Part shown: positions 25,656 through 33,998 of the stretch, in pieces
Numbering within the stretch: the stretch's first letter is position 1
How the letters are laid out: each line of letters opens with the position of its first letter
Position numbers and translations under genes: made by a program
The notes under the pieces: generated by a model
The model's input: only the letters and a program-made list of their open reading frames with translations
What the model was told of the DNA's origin: nothing
Databases searched by the model: none
NCBI RefSeq assembly: GCF_019396345.1
Contig: NZ_JAHKRM010000005.1
Span: 1-64,000, forward strand
Source: Nonomuraea guangzhouensis
Lineage (GTDB): Bacteria > Actinomycetota > Actinomycetes > Streptosporangiales > Streptosporangiaceae
Direction of reading: 5' to 3'
Length of the DNA: 64,000 nt

Positions 25656-25887
25656 CCGCCAAGCGGCTGACCAGCGAGATCGCTTGACAACCCCGGATGA
25701 CGATCGCGGAGTTGTCAGCGTACGGTTCGGTTCGGTTGCGGCTCACCTGGTGATCGTGGTTGCCCGGGGCGGATCACCTTCTCAGTCGGGGTGTCGGGTG
25801 GCGGGGAGGGGCGCGCCTCCTCTGCCTGCGGATCCCCGACCTGCGGATCGGGGCACGGATGGGTCTCTGTGGCGCGGCTGTGCAATT
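25656..25887. other. Intergenic region without a gene
   Basis: The 308-nt gap between the permease and PadR genes holds no credible coding sequence. Near its start CAAGCG and CGCTTG can pair across a 15-nt loop, a weak terminator. Its right end carries the tandem repeats listed separately. Confidence 0.6.
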
Positions 25888-25932
25888 CAGTGTTGCTAAG
25901 TACCGGTAGTCAGTGTTACTGTGTACCGATAG
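25888..25932. promoter_or_regulatory. Two tandem 22-bp repeats upstream of PadR gene
   Basis: Two 22-bp copies (25888-25909, 25911-25932) share CAGTGTT, CT, GTACCG and TAG and differ at four positions; the period is 23 bp. They end 31 bp before the PadR start and include -10-like TAG-rich sequence, so they are probable operator or promoter repeats. Confidence 0.55.
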
Positions 25933-25963
25933 ATGGCCGTGCTGGATAGCTGAAGGATGTTCC

Positions 25964-26299
25964 ATGGGCAAGCAAGTGACGGAGATGCTCAAGGGAACGC
26001 TGGAGGGCATTGTCCTGGCGATCCTGTCCAGCCGGCCCGCGTACGGCTACGAGATCACGGCGTGGCTGCGGGATCAGGGCTTCTCCGACATCGCCGAGGG
26101 CACCATCTACGCGCTGCTGGTCAGGATCGAGCAGCGCGGCTTCGTCGACGTGGAGAAGGTCCCGTCGGAGAAGGGGCCGCCGCGCAAGGTCTACTCCCTG
26201 AACGCTCAGGGACAGGAGTACCTCGACGAGTTCTGGAGGACCTGGAGCTTCCTCGCAGAACGGCTCGAACAGCTCCGCGAAGGAGGTAAGCAGCCATGA
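25964..26299 (+). CDS. PadR-family transcriptional regulator
   Basis: A 111-aa regulator: MLKGTLEGIVLAILSSRPAYGYEI begins the PadR winged helix, followed by EGTIYALLVRIEQRGFV and PPRKVYSLNAQGQEYL. ATG 25964 has GAAGGA upstream; codons further upstream in the frame lie within the promoter repeats. It overlaps the DUF1048 gene (ATGA), a common actinobacterial and firmicute pairing. It is likely to repress itself and its neighbour through the tandem repeats. Confidence 0.92.
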   Translation: MGKQVTEMLKGTLEGIVLAILSSRPAYGYEITAWLRDQGFSDIAEGTIYALLVRIEQRGFVDVEKVPSEKGPPRKVYSLNAQGQEYLDEFWRTWSFLAERLEQLREGGKQP

Positions 26300-26682
26300 C
26301 CGCTGGGCCGGGTGAGCCGAAGAAGCGCTACCTGCAGTACCTGGAGGTGGTCACCGGGTCGCTCGAGGAGAAGAAGCGCTGGCGGCGGTACAAGGCGCGC
26401 ATCAAAGAGCTTCCCGAGGACTATCGCACGGCGGTCGAAGCGCTGGAGCGCTACCTGATGCACTTCGGACCGGGGGACGGCGCGGTTTCGATGCACGAGG
26501 ACCTCGCCGATCTGTTCGAGCAGAGCGCGGCGGACGGCACCCCGATCCGCGAAGTCGTCGGGCAAGACCCCGTGGAGTTCGTCGAGGCGTTTCTCGCGAA
26601 CTACCCGGAGGGCCAGTGGATCCGCCGGGAGCGGGAACGGCTGACCAGCGCCATCGACCGCGTCACGGGCAACGAACCATGA
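26296..26682 (+). CDS. DUF1048 family protein
   Basis: A 128-aa cytoplasmic helical protein (KKRYLQYLEVVTGSLEEKKRWRRYKARIKELP, later GTPIREVVGQDPVEFVEAFLANYPEGQWIRRERERL). DUF1048 proteins are encoded next to PadR regulators; their activity is not known. Coupled by ATGA to the PadR gene. Confidence 0.9.
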   Translation: MTAGPGEPKKRYLQYLEVVTGSLEEKKRWRRYKARIKELPEDYRTAVEALERYLMHFGPGDGAVSMHEDLADLFEQSAADGTPIREVVGQDPVEFVEAFLANYPEGQWIRRERERLTSAIDRVTGNEP

Positions 26683-26683
26683 C

Positions 26684-26996
26684 GAACTCCCATATCGTCA
26701 CGCCGAGGTCCTAGACGGGCACCACTCCCTGCCGCTGTCCATCACGCTCCACCTTGTCCCCGGAGCCCTGATCGTCGCCGTCTGCCTGCAGGAGCTGCCG
26801 TCGCTGCGTGGCGTGGTGCGCTACCTGGACAAGCCGATCTCACGCGGGAAGCTCGCCGCTCTGATCGTGTCGTTGGCGTCGTGCGTTCCGCTGACCGGAC
26901 TGGCCTTCCCGATCATCGAAGAGCTCTACTTCCGCGGCTTCCTGCTGCCCCGCCTCTCCCGGCTGGGCCGGTGGGCGCCGGTGGTCAACGCGGCCG
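26684..26996 (+). pseudogene. CPBP (CAAX-type) intramembrane protease fragment
   Basis: The frame gives LPSLRGVVRYLDKPISRG and then hydrophobic helices ending AFPIIEELYFRGFLLPR, which contains the EExxxR motif of the CPBP/Abi protease family. There is no start codon at the left, and at the right the homology ends at VVNAAV, exactly where the aldehyde dehydrogenase gene ends (stop at 26997 on the minus strand). The remaining metal-binding helices are absent, so it is truncated at both ends and probably non-functional. Confidence 0.65.
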
Positions 26997-28517
26997 TCAC
27001 AGGAAGCTCACGTTCTGGGCGAGGGTCAGCTGGTCGGAGTAGTTGACGGTGCTGGTCGTGCGCCGCATGTAGGCGCGCCAGGAGTCCGAGCCGGACTCGC
27101 GCCCGCCGCCGGTCTCCTTCTCACCGCCGAAGGCGCCGCCGATCTCCGCGCCGGAGGTGCCGATGTTGACGTTGACGATGCCGCAGTCGGAGCCGTCGGC
27201 GGCCTGGAAGCGTTCGGCCTCGCGCAGGTCCCGGGTGAAGATGCTGGAGGACAGCCCCTGGGGGACGTCGTTGTTCAGGGCGATGGCCTCGTTCAGCGTC
27301 CGGTAGGTCTGTACGTACAGGATCGGCGCGAAGGTCTCCTGCCGGACGATGCCGCTCTGACCGTCGATCCGGACGATCGCGGGCTCGGCGTAGCGGGCGG
27401 CGGGGGCGGCGTCGGCCAGGCGGCGCCCGCCGCCGGCCAGGACCGTGCCGCCTTCGGATTGCGCGGCGCTCAGGGCCTGCCGCATCGCGTCGTGTGCCTG
27501 TTCGGAGATGAGCGGGCCGACCAGGGTGGTGTCGTCGAACGGGTCGCCGATGGGCAGCTTGCCGTAGGCGGTGGTGAGCCGGTCGATCAGGGCGTCGGCG
27601 ATGTCGGCGTGCACGATGAGCCGGCGCAGGGTGGTGCAGCGCTGCCCGGCGGTCCCGGCCGCGGCGAACACGATGGCGGGCGCGGCCAGGTCGAGGTCGG
27701 CCGAGGCGGTGACCACGGCGGCGTTGTTGCCGCCCAGCTCCAGCAGCGAACGGCCGAAGCGGGCCGCGACCCGCGGGCCGACCTGGCTTCCCATGCGGAC
27801 CGAACCGGTGGCGCTGACCAGCGCCACCCGCCGGTCGTCGGCCAGCCGTTCCCCGATGGCGCGCTCGCCGAGCAGCAGCCGGTGTACGTCGCGGGGAACG
27901 CCGCTCTGCCCGGTCGCCGCGGCCAGCAGCCGGTCGCAGGCGAGCGAGGTCAGGGGGGTCAGTTCGGAGGGCTTCCAGACCACGGTATCGCCGCAGACCA
28001 GGGCCACGGCGGTGTTCCACGCCCACACGGCGGCCGGGAAGTTGAACGCGGAGATCACGCCGACGACGCCCAGCGGGTGCCAGGTCTCCGACAGCCGGTG
28101 GCCCGGCCGTTCGGAGGCGATGGTGCGCCCGTAGAGCTGGCGCGACAGGCCGACCGCGAACTCGCAGATGTCGATCATCTCCTGGACCTCGCCGAGCGCC
28201 TCCGAGCGGATCTTGCCCGCTTCGATGGTGACCAGGTCGGCCAGGTCGTTCTTGTGCTCGCGCAGGAGTTCGCCGAGCCTGCGGACCACTTCGCCGCGGC
28301 GGGGGGCGGGCACGGTGCGCCAGGACAGGAACGCCTCGTGCGCCGCCGCGATCGCCTCGTCGGCCTCGGCGGGGGTCGCGGCCCTGAGGCCGAACAGGTG
28401 CTCGCCGGTGATCGGCGAGCGGGCGTGGAGGTCGTCGCCCTGCTCCGGGGTGACGTCCAGGCGGGTCAGGATGTCGAGCGCGCGTCGCCGCAGGGCGTCG
28501 GTGGTGGGAAGGGTCAT
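26997..28517 (-). CDS. amaB: ALDH7-type aldehyde dehydrogenase (2-aminoadipate semialdehyde/P6C type)
   Basis: A 506-aa NAD-dependent dehydrogenase with catalytic Cys294 (GTAGQRCTT) and general-base Glu260 (ELGGNN). The tail IGGAFGGEKETGGGRESGSD with DSWRAYMRRTTSTVNYS is characteristic of the ALDH7/AmaB family, which oxidises 2-aminoadipate 6-semialdehyde (piperideine-6-carboxylate) to 2-aminoadipate. The start at 28517 lies 25 nt after the stop of the HglS-like gene, which handles the next intermediate but one, supporting a lysine catabolic operon. The symbol follows function by homology. Confidence 0.85.
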   Translation of the reverse strand: MTLPTTDALRRRALDILTRLDVTPEQGDDLHARSPITGEHLFGLRAATPAEADEAIAAAHEAFLSWRTVPAPRRGEVVRRLGELLREHKNDLADLVTIEAGKIRSEALGEVQEMIDICEFAVGLSRQLYGRTIASERPGHRLSETWHPLGVVGVISAFNFPAAVWAWNTAVALVCGDTVVWKPSELTPLTSLACDRLLAAATGQSGVPRDVHRLLLGERAIGERLADDRRVALVSATGSVRMGSQVGPRVAARFGRSLLELGGNNAAVVTASADLDLAAPAIVFAAAGTAGQRCTTLRRLIVHADIADALIDRLTTAYGKLPIGDPFDDTTLVGPLISEQAHDAMRQALSAAQSEGGTVLAGGGRRLADAAPAARYAEPAIVRIDGQSGIVRQETFAPILYVQTYRTLNEAIALNNDVPQGLSSSIFTRDLREAERFQAADGSDCGIVNVNIGTSGAEIGGAFGGEKETGGGRESGSDSWRAYMRRTTSTVNYSDQLTLAQNVSFL

Positions 28518-28542
28518 GAAGGGTTCTCCGTCTGGGAGGTCG

Positions 28543-29934
28543 TCAGATGATCTCGGGCAGGCCGAGCGCGTGGGCGGCGCCCTGCAGGGATCGCTGCTGC
28601 TGGGTCTCGTACAGGGCGAACGGGTCCAGCACCTCGCGTCCGATGGCGCCGGACAGCCAGTCGGCGTCGTAGCCGGCGGCGGTGTGGCTGTCGTCCTTGA
28701 CGCCCTGCCCGCTGAGGTTGGACTGGAAGATCCCGGCCGCCGAGCGGGGCAGGAAGTCCTCGTACACGATGGGCTCGGCGCGTACCCAGCCGTGGTCGAG
28801 CAGGTCGGCCAGGCCGGTGGCGGGGGGCCGCCCGTCACGCACGCGGTCCGGCACCGGCTGGTAGGTGAAGAACCCCAGCCGGCCGAGCGCCAGATCCCGT
28901 TCGGTCGCGGGGAACTCCCGTTCCCAGATCGACCGGGCACGGCTGTGGGGGTGATCGTCGCCGTCTGTGCCGCCGTGGTCGGCGCGCGCCTGCAGGTCGT
29001 CGTAGCGTTCCCGGCCGGCGCGGGTGAGCGCGATCCCGCGCGCCTCCACCTCGCCGAAGCGCACCCGCAGCGATCCCGTGGTGATGCCGCCGTCGGGCTC
29101 GCGCAGGGCACGCGGCTCGGCCAGGGCGCGGAAGGAGGTCTGGCGCAGCAGTACGTCCGGCCCGGACCAGCGGGGCGGCCCCTGAATCGTGTCGATCATG
29201 GTGATGCCGCGCTCGGTCATCCGCCGGTACAACTCGTCGATGTCGAGCACGCGCGGCGTCAGGTGGTTGATGTGGGTGCTGGTCACGCCGCCGATGTCGG
29301 CGGCGACCGCCGAGACCCGCTCCAGCCTGTCGTACCAGGCCCTGTCGATCGGCTCCTCGGCCAGCGCGAACGCGTGGACGGCCAGGGCGAGGAAGCGTTC
29401 GGCCTGCTCCTGCGGCAGTTCGCGCTCCCGTTCCGCCCGATCGGCCAGCTCCAGCAGCTCGGGCGGGAACAACTGGCGCGCGGCCAGGAACCGCTCCAGC
29501 CGCTCGCGCAGGTCCGCATCGAAGAAGCGGGGATCGGCCGGGGTGAGCATCGAGGTGAAGACCCGGAAGGGGTTGCGGGCCAGCTCGTCGTCCGCGACGG
29601 GACGAAAGGCCGTCGAGACCACGGGCACGGCGCTGGAGGCGGCCTCACGCAGGTCGTAGAACCCGACCGGGCGCATGCCCAGCGCCCCGAAGATCCGCGC
29701 CACCTGCTGGAGCTCGGCCGGGGTGCCGACCCGGATGGCGCCGTGCCGTTCGGCGGTGACGCGGTCGATGGAACCCAGCCGCTCGGCGCCGGCTCCCGCC
29801 CGCTGGAGCACGCTGTCGTTGACCTCCCGGGAGACCTCCACCAGTGTCCGGTAGGCGGGCACCTCCTGCCCGTACATCTCCGACAGACGCCGCGCGAACG
29901 AGGCGCGCAGCCGTCCTTGAGAGACCATGACCAT
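28543..29934 (-). CDS. hglS: 2-oxoadipate dioxygenase/decarboxylase (HglS/YdcJ, DUF1338)
   Basis: A 463-aa Fe(II) enzyme of the DUF1338 family that converts 2-oxoadipate to D-2-hydroxyglutarate in lysine catabolism of Pseudomonas. The likely metal ligands are visible in order: His in AERHGAIRVGT, His in TSTHINHLTPR and Glu in FGEVEARGIAL. ATG 29934 has GGAGGAG 7 nt upstream. It is the first gene of an operon with the ALDH7 gene and is divergent from a LysR regulator. The intervening aminotransferase that would make 2-oxoadipate is not in the window. Confidence 0.88.
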   Translation of the reverse strand: MVMVSQGRLRASFARRLSEMYGQEVPAYRTLVEVSREVNDSVLQRAGAGAERLGSIDRVTAERHGAIRVGTPAELQQVARIFGALGMRPVGFYDLREAASSAVPVVSTAFRPVADDELARNPFRVFTSMLTPADPRFFDADLRERLERFLAARQLFPPELLELADRAERERELPQEQAERFLALAVHAFALAEEPIDRAWYDRLERVSAVAADIGGVTSTHINHLTPRVLDIDELYRRMTERGITMIDTIQGPPRWSGPDVLLRQTSFRALAEPRALREPDGGITTGSLRVRFGEVEARGIALTRAGRERYDDLQARADHGGTDGDDHPHSRARSIWEREFPATERDLALGRLGFFTYQPVPDRVRDGRPPATGLADLLDHGWVRAEPIVYEDFLPRSAAGIFQSNLSGQGVKDDSHTAAGYDADWLSGAIGREVLDPFALYETQQQRSLQGAAHALGLPEII

Positions 29935-30074
29935 GCGTTATCTCCTCCAGGTGCCCGACAGCTCTGTCCACGATGGAGGCGATCCCGGGTGAATCCAAGC
30001 CCCAGGAGACCGATAGATTTCCGGCCAAAGCCCAAGCACTGCTTATGGTGCTCCACCGGCGACTTGGAGGCGAC

Positions 30075-30968
30075 ATGGTCAAACCCCTGCTTCTGGTCAC
30101 CTTGCGAGAGGTGTGCCGGACCGGATCGTTCGCGCTCGCGGCGCGTGAGCTCGGCTACACGGCTTCGGCCGTCTCCCAGCAGATCGCGGCGCTGGAGAAG
30201 GACACCGGGCTGGTGCTGTTCGAGCGCGAGGCGCGCGGCGTGCGCGCCACCGCCGCGGCTCATCGCCTGGTGGAGCTGAGCCAGCGGGTGCTGGCCACGT
30301 TGGAGGACTTCGGCTACGAGGTGCGCGAACTGGCCACCGGCACCACGGGGCGGCTGCGGCTGGGCAGCTTCCCCACGGCCAGCGTGCGCCTGGTGCCGCC
30401 GACGCTGTCGGCGTTCACCCGCCGATACCCCCGGGCGGAGATCCTGCTGGAGGAGGGCGAGCCCGAGGAGCTGATCCCGCGGGTGATCGACGGGGCTCTG
30501 GACCTGGCGCTGGTGTATGAGTACGGGCTCACTCCGCAGTCGTGGCCCGACGGGCTGGCCGCCCACCATCTGCTGCGTGAGGACCTGCTCCTGCTGCGTC
30601 CCCGAGATCATGGCCCGGGCGCCGAGCTGTCGGCGCTGGCGGGGGAACGCTGGATCACCAGCCGCGAGGGGACCGGTGGTGCCCTGTCGCTGGCCCGGCT
30701 GTGCGCGGCGGCCGGATTCGTGCCCGTGGTCACCTTCCGCAGCAACAACTATGACGTGGTACGGCATCTGGTGGCCGCCAGGCTGGGGGTGGCGGTCGTG
30801 CCGGCCCTCGGTCACGTGCCCGACGACCGCGTCGTGGCCACGCCGCTGAGGCTGCCCGCCGCGCACCGCACTGTCGTGGCGCTGCACCGGGAAGCCAACG
30901 GCAATCCCCTGCTCGCCGACGCGCTCGCCACCCTGCGACAGGTCGTCCTGCCGTTGAACGACGATTGA
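30075..30968 (+). CDS. LysR-family transcriptional regulator
   Basis: A 297-aa regulator: VTLREVCRTGSFALAARELGYTASAVSQQIAALEK forms the winged helix, then a type-2 periplasmic-binding-like effector domain. ATG 30075 (GGAGG upstream) matches the family N-terminus, which is shorter than the open frame. It is divergent from hglS-amaB at 140 nt, so it probably activates lysine/2-aminoadipate catabolism. The intergenic part contains GCAC and GTGC half-sites around TGCTTATG, a possible binding site. Confidence 0.9.
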   Translation: MVKPLLLVTLREVCRTGSFALAARELGYTASAVSQQIAALEKDTGLVLFEREARGVRATAAAHRLVELSQRVLATLEDFGYEVRELATGTTGRLRLGSFPTASVRLVPPTLSAFTRRYPRAEILLEEGEPEELIPRVIDGALDLALVYEYGLTPQSWPDGLAAHHLLREDLLLLRPRDHGPGAELSALAGERWITSREGTGGALSLARLCAAAGFVPVVTFRSNNYDVVRHLVAARLGVAVVPALGHVPDDRVVATPLRLPAAHRTVVALHREANGNPLLADALATLRQVVLPLNDD

Positions 30969-30991
30969 GATGCGCGCGACTGCGTAGACGG

Positions 30992-31019
30992 TTGCGGGAA
31001 AGGCGGAAAGAGCGATAGT
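30992..31019 (+). promoter_or_regulatory. Predicted promoter of HelD gene
   Basis: TTGCGG (30992-30997) and GATAGT (31014-31019) are separated by 16 bp, a good vegetative-sigma match. The leader of about 60 nt contains a CTTGG/CCAAG inverted repeat. No rifamycin-associated element was recognised. Confidence 0.5.
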
Positions 31020-31083
31020 CTCGCTTACTTGGCACTCAAACCAAGGTGGGTTCACACGCCTCCCGTTAGGAGTATACCAGGGA

Positions 31084-33375
31084 ATGGCTAATCGTCAAGA
31101 TGCTCTTGCGGAAGCCCTTGACACGGAGCAGGGGACTGTTTCCATGCTCTACGGCAGACTCGACGCGGCGCGCGAGCGGGCGCGGGAGGTGCTGCGTGAG
31201 GTGTACGGCCGGGGCGGCGCGCTGGGCACCCGCCAGGCCATGGTCGAGCGTGAGGTGCGGGCCTCGGAGCAGGCGCGGCGGCTGACGCAGCTGGACGGGG
31301 TCGAGCGCGGGCTGTGCTTCGGCCGCATCGACGAAGCCGGCGGCCGGCGCACCTACATCGGCCGGATCGGGCTGCGTGATGACGAGCACGAGTCGGTCCT
31401 GATCGACTGGCGCGCTCCGGCGGCCCGCCCGTTCTACGTGGCCACGGCCAGTGATCCCGGCGGCCTGCTGCGCCGCCGTCACCTGCACACCAAGGACCGC
31501 CTGGTGGTGGGCCTGGATGACGAGGTGTTCGATCTGGAGCGGATGAGCGAGGGCGATCGGCGCACGCTGGTCGGTGAGGCGGCGCTGCTGGCGGCGCTGC
31601 GGCGGGGGCGTACGGGCCGGATGGGTGACGTGGTGGCCACCATCCAGACCGAGCAGGACCGGGTGATCCGCGCCGGGCTGCAGGGGGCGCTGGTGGTGCA
31701 GGGCGGCCCCGGCACCGGCAAGACGGTCGCCGCGCTGCACCGCGCCGCCTACCTCCTCTACACCCACCGCGACACCCTGGAGCGGCGGGGGGTGCTGGTG
31801 GTGGGGCCCAATCCGATGTTTTTGCGCTACATCGGCCAGGTGCTGCCGGCGCTGGGCGAGACGCAGGTGGTGATGTCGACGGTGGGGGAGTTGTTCCCCG
31901 GCGTGCGGGCGGTGGCGGCCGACGGGCCGGCCGCGGCGGTGGTCAAGGGCGATGTGCGGATGGCCGAGGTGGTGGCGGAGGCCGTCCGGGAGCGGCAGCG
32001 GCTGCCCGCGGGCGATCTGGAGGTGTGGCTGGACGGCCGGCTGCTGCGGGTGCCGCACGCGGTGTGCGCGGCGCTGCGTGAGCGGGCGCGGGCGGTGCGG
32101 TTGCCGCACAACATGGCGCGCAAGCTGTTCGTCACCGAGCTGCTGAAGGAGCTGGCGCTGGCCGAGGCGCGGGCGGTGGAGGAGGCGCTGAAGCTGGCCG
32201 AGATGGAGTTCGAGGATCCGGAGCTGGCCGAGCCGCTGGATCTGGAGCGCGATCTGGACGAGGTCGATCTCGCACTGGCCTCGGCGCGGCTGTGGCAGGA
32301 GGATCCGGTACGCCAGGCGGTGGAGGAGTTGTGGCCGGAGCTGACGCCGCAGCGGCTGATCGGCGAGTTGCTGGCCTCGCCGGAGACGTTGTGGCAGGTG
32401 GCGCCTCCGGGCCTGGACTGGCAGGCGCTGGTGCGGCCGCAGGACTCGCCGTGGACGGTCGGCGACGTACCGCTGCTGGACGAGGCGGCCGAACTGCTGG
32501 GCGAGGACGACTCGGCGAGCCGGTCGGCCTCACGGGAGGCCGAGAGCGCATGGGAGGAGCAGCAGCGTTACGCCCAGGAGGTCCTGGAGACGACCGGCCT
32601 GCTCGAGGAGGGCATCTTCGACCGGGCCGACGTGCTGGCCGATCGGCACGCCGACGCCGGCGCCGACCTGAGCACCGCCGATCGGGCCGCGGCCGACCGC
32701 CAGTGGGCTTATGGCCATGTGATCGTGGACGAGGCCCAGGAGCTGTCGGCGATGGCGTGGCGGACGGTCATGCGCAGGGTGCCGGCCCGCTCGCTGACGG
32801 TGGTGGGCGACATCGCCCAGACGGGTTCGGCGGCCGGCGCGCGCTCGTGGGGCGAGGTCCTCGATCCCTACCTGCGGGGCCGCTGGCGCGAGGAGCGGCT
32901 GCTGGTCAACTACCGGACCCCGGCGGAGATCATGCGGGTGGCGGCCGACGTCCTGCGCGCGGTCGACCCGTCGCAGAGCCTGCCGGAGTCGGTCAGGGAC
33001 GGGGAGGCCGAGCCGCGCGCGGTCCGTACGGGCCTGGCCGGCCTGCCCGCCCTGGTGGCCGAGGAGCTGCGGGAGATCGGCGAGGGCCGCCTGGCCCTGC
33101 TGACCCCGGACGCCCGCCAGGCGGAGACGGCGGCGCTGTTTCCCGGCTGCGACGATCTGGAGGCCCCGGTGGTGGTCCTGACGGTGACGCAGTGCAAGGG
33201 CCTGGAGTTCGACGCGGTCATCGTGGTGGACCCGCAGGCCATCCTGGCCCAGTCCCCGATGGGCGGCCAGGACCTGTACGTGGCCGTGACCAGGGCGACC
33301 CGCCGCCTGACGGTCACCCATGAGAACGGCCTGCCGGAGGTCCTGGCCCAGCTAGCCAAGAAATCTACTTTGTAA
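31084..33375 (+). CDS. HelD-like UvrD/Rep-type helicase (RNA polymerase recycling factor)
   Basis: A 763-aa SF1 ATPase: an N-terminal coiled-coil arm (1-70), Walker A GGPGTGKT (207-214), a long helical insertion, then VIVDEAQELSAMAW, GDIAQTGSAAGARSW, NYRTP, CKGLEFDAVIV and YVAVTRATRRL. The layout is that of actinobacterial HelD/HelR, which binds RNA polymerase, clears stalled complexes and can protect against rifamycins. The C-terminal KKSTL and stop are encoded by the repeated convergent-junction element. Convergent with the MarR gene. Confidence 0.88.
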   Translation: MANRQDALAEALDTEQGTVSMLYGRLDAARERAREVLREVYGRGGALGTRQAMVEREVRASEQARRLTQLDGVERGLCFGRIDEAGGRRTYIGRIGLRDDEHESVLIDWRAPAARPFYVATASDPGGLLRRRHLHTKDRLVVGLDDEVFDLERMSEGDRRTLVGEAALLAALRRGRTGRMGDVVATIQTEQDRVIRAGLQGALVVQGGPGTGKTVAALHRAAYLLYTHRDTLERRGVLVVGPNPMFLRYIGQVLPALGETQVVMSTVGELFPGVRAVAADGPAAAVVKGDVRMAEVVAEAVRERQRLPAGDLEVWLDGRLLRVPHAVCAALRERARAVRLPHNMARKLFVTELLKELALAEARAVEEALKLAEMEFEDPELAEPLDLERDLDEVDLALASARLWQEDPVRQAVEELWPELTPQRLIGELLASPETLWQVAPPGLDWQALVRPQDSPWTVGDVPLLDEAAELLGEDDSASRSASREAESAWEEQQRYAQEVLETTGLLEEGIFDRADVLADRHADAGADLSTADRAAADRQWAYGHVIVDEAQELSAMAWRTVMRRVPARSLTVVGDIAQTGSAAGARSWGEVLDPYLRGRWREERLLVNYRTPAEIMRVAADVLRAVDPSQSLPESVRDGEAEPRAVRTGLAGLPALVAEELREIGEGRLALLTPDARQAETAALFPGCDDLEAPVVVLTVTQCKGLEFDAVIVVDPQAILAQSPMGGQDLYVAVTRATRRLTVTHENGLPEVLAQLAKKSTL

Positions 33376-33385
33376 AGGCGCTCGG
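33363..33385 (+). repeat. Convergent-junction element, copy 3
   Basis: ATCTACTTTGTAAAGG followed by CGCTCGG. It overlaps the last four codons and the TAA stop of the HelD gene and lies 67 nt before the 3' end of the minus-strand MarR gene. It matches copy 1 for 16 nt and copy 2 for the CGCTCGG extension. Confidence 0.65.
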
Positions 33386-33451
33386 GCGGCCCAAAAAACC
33401 AAACACCTAATCGAATAAATCCTCATCTATCAAACAGCGGCCTGCGGGCGG

Positions 33452-33901
33452 TCATGGGTAGAGCTGGTCGGCGACCTCGCGGATGCGGGTGGTCACCCGC
33501 AGGAGGGAGTGCAGGGTCTCGGTGTCGAGGTGGCGCATGATGTTGCGGTAGTGCTCCAGGCCGGCGTCGTTGATCTCGGCCATGAGCTCGGTGCCCGCGT
33601 CCGTCAGCTCCACGCGGCGGACGCGGCGGTCGTGCGGGTCTTCGCGCCGGCTGACCAGGCCATGGCTGACCAGCCGGTCGACGATGCCGGTGACGGTGCC
33701 GAGCCCGACGCCGAGGCTCTGGGCGAGCTCCTGGCCGGAGGTGGAGCCGTTGAGGGACAGCACCATGACGACTTTGAGTTGGCGCATGGTGAGGTTGGAG
33801 GTGAATAACGGCGATGGGCTCTGGGCGAAGGTCCGCCCGAGGTCGCGCTGGGTTTCGGTGATCCGGCGGATCAGGTCTTCGCGTTCGTCGTCCACACTCA
33901 C
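33452..33901 (-). CDS. MarR-family transcriptional regulator
   Basis: A 149-aa regulator: STSGQELAQSLGVGLGTVTGIVDRLVSHGLVSRREDPHDRRVRRVELTDAG spans the recognition helix and wing, including the conserved DxRxxR-type motif. GTG 33901 or GTG 33895 could be the start. It is divergent from an RND transporter gene with a perfect inverted repeat in between, the usual design for a drug-responsive repressor of an efflux pump. Confidence 0.92.
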   Translation of the reverse strand: MSVDDEREDLIRRITETQRDLGRTFAQSPSPLFTSNLTMRQLKVVMVLSLNGSTSGQELAQSLGVGLGTVTGIVDRLVSHGLVSRREDPHDRRVRRVELTDAGTELMAEINDAGLEHYRNIMRHLDTETLHSLLRVTTRIREVADQLYP

Positions 33902-33908
33902 CTCTCGC

Positions 33909-33930
33909 TTCCTGAGAATGTTATCAGGAA
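33909..33930. promoter_or_regulatory. MarR operator between MarR and RND genes
   Basis: TTCCTGA (33909-33915) and TCAGGAA (33924-33930) are perfect inverted arms around 8 bp, giving a half-site spacing suited to a MarR dimer. It lies 8 bp before the MarR start and 69 bp before the RND start. Confidence 0.65.
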
Positions 33931-33998
33931 CGCCAAGGCAGGCTAAATATTCGTAAAAGGCGAAGTGTTAGTCTGGAGCGAACTCTGAAGGGACCTCC

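Noticed and set aside
31020..31083. Search for a rifamycin-associated element upstream of the HelD gene
   Set aside because: Only a CTTGG/CCAAG inverted repeat is seen; it does not look like the long GC-rich palindrome expected.
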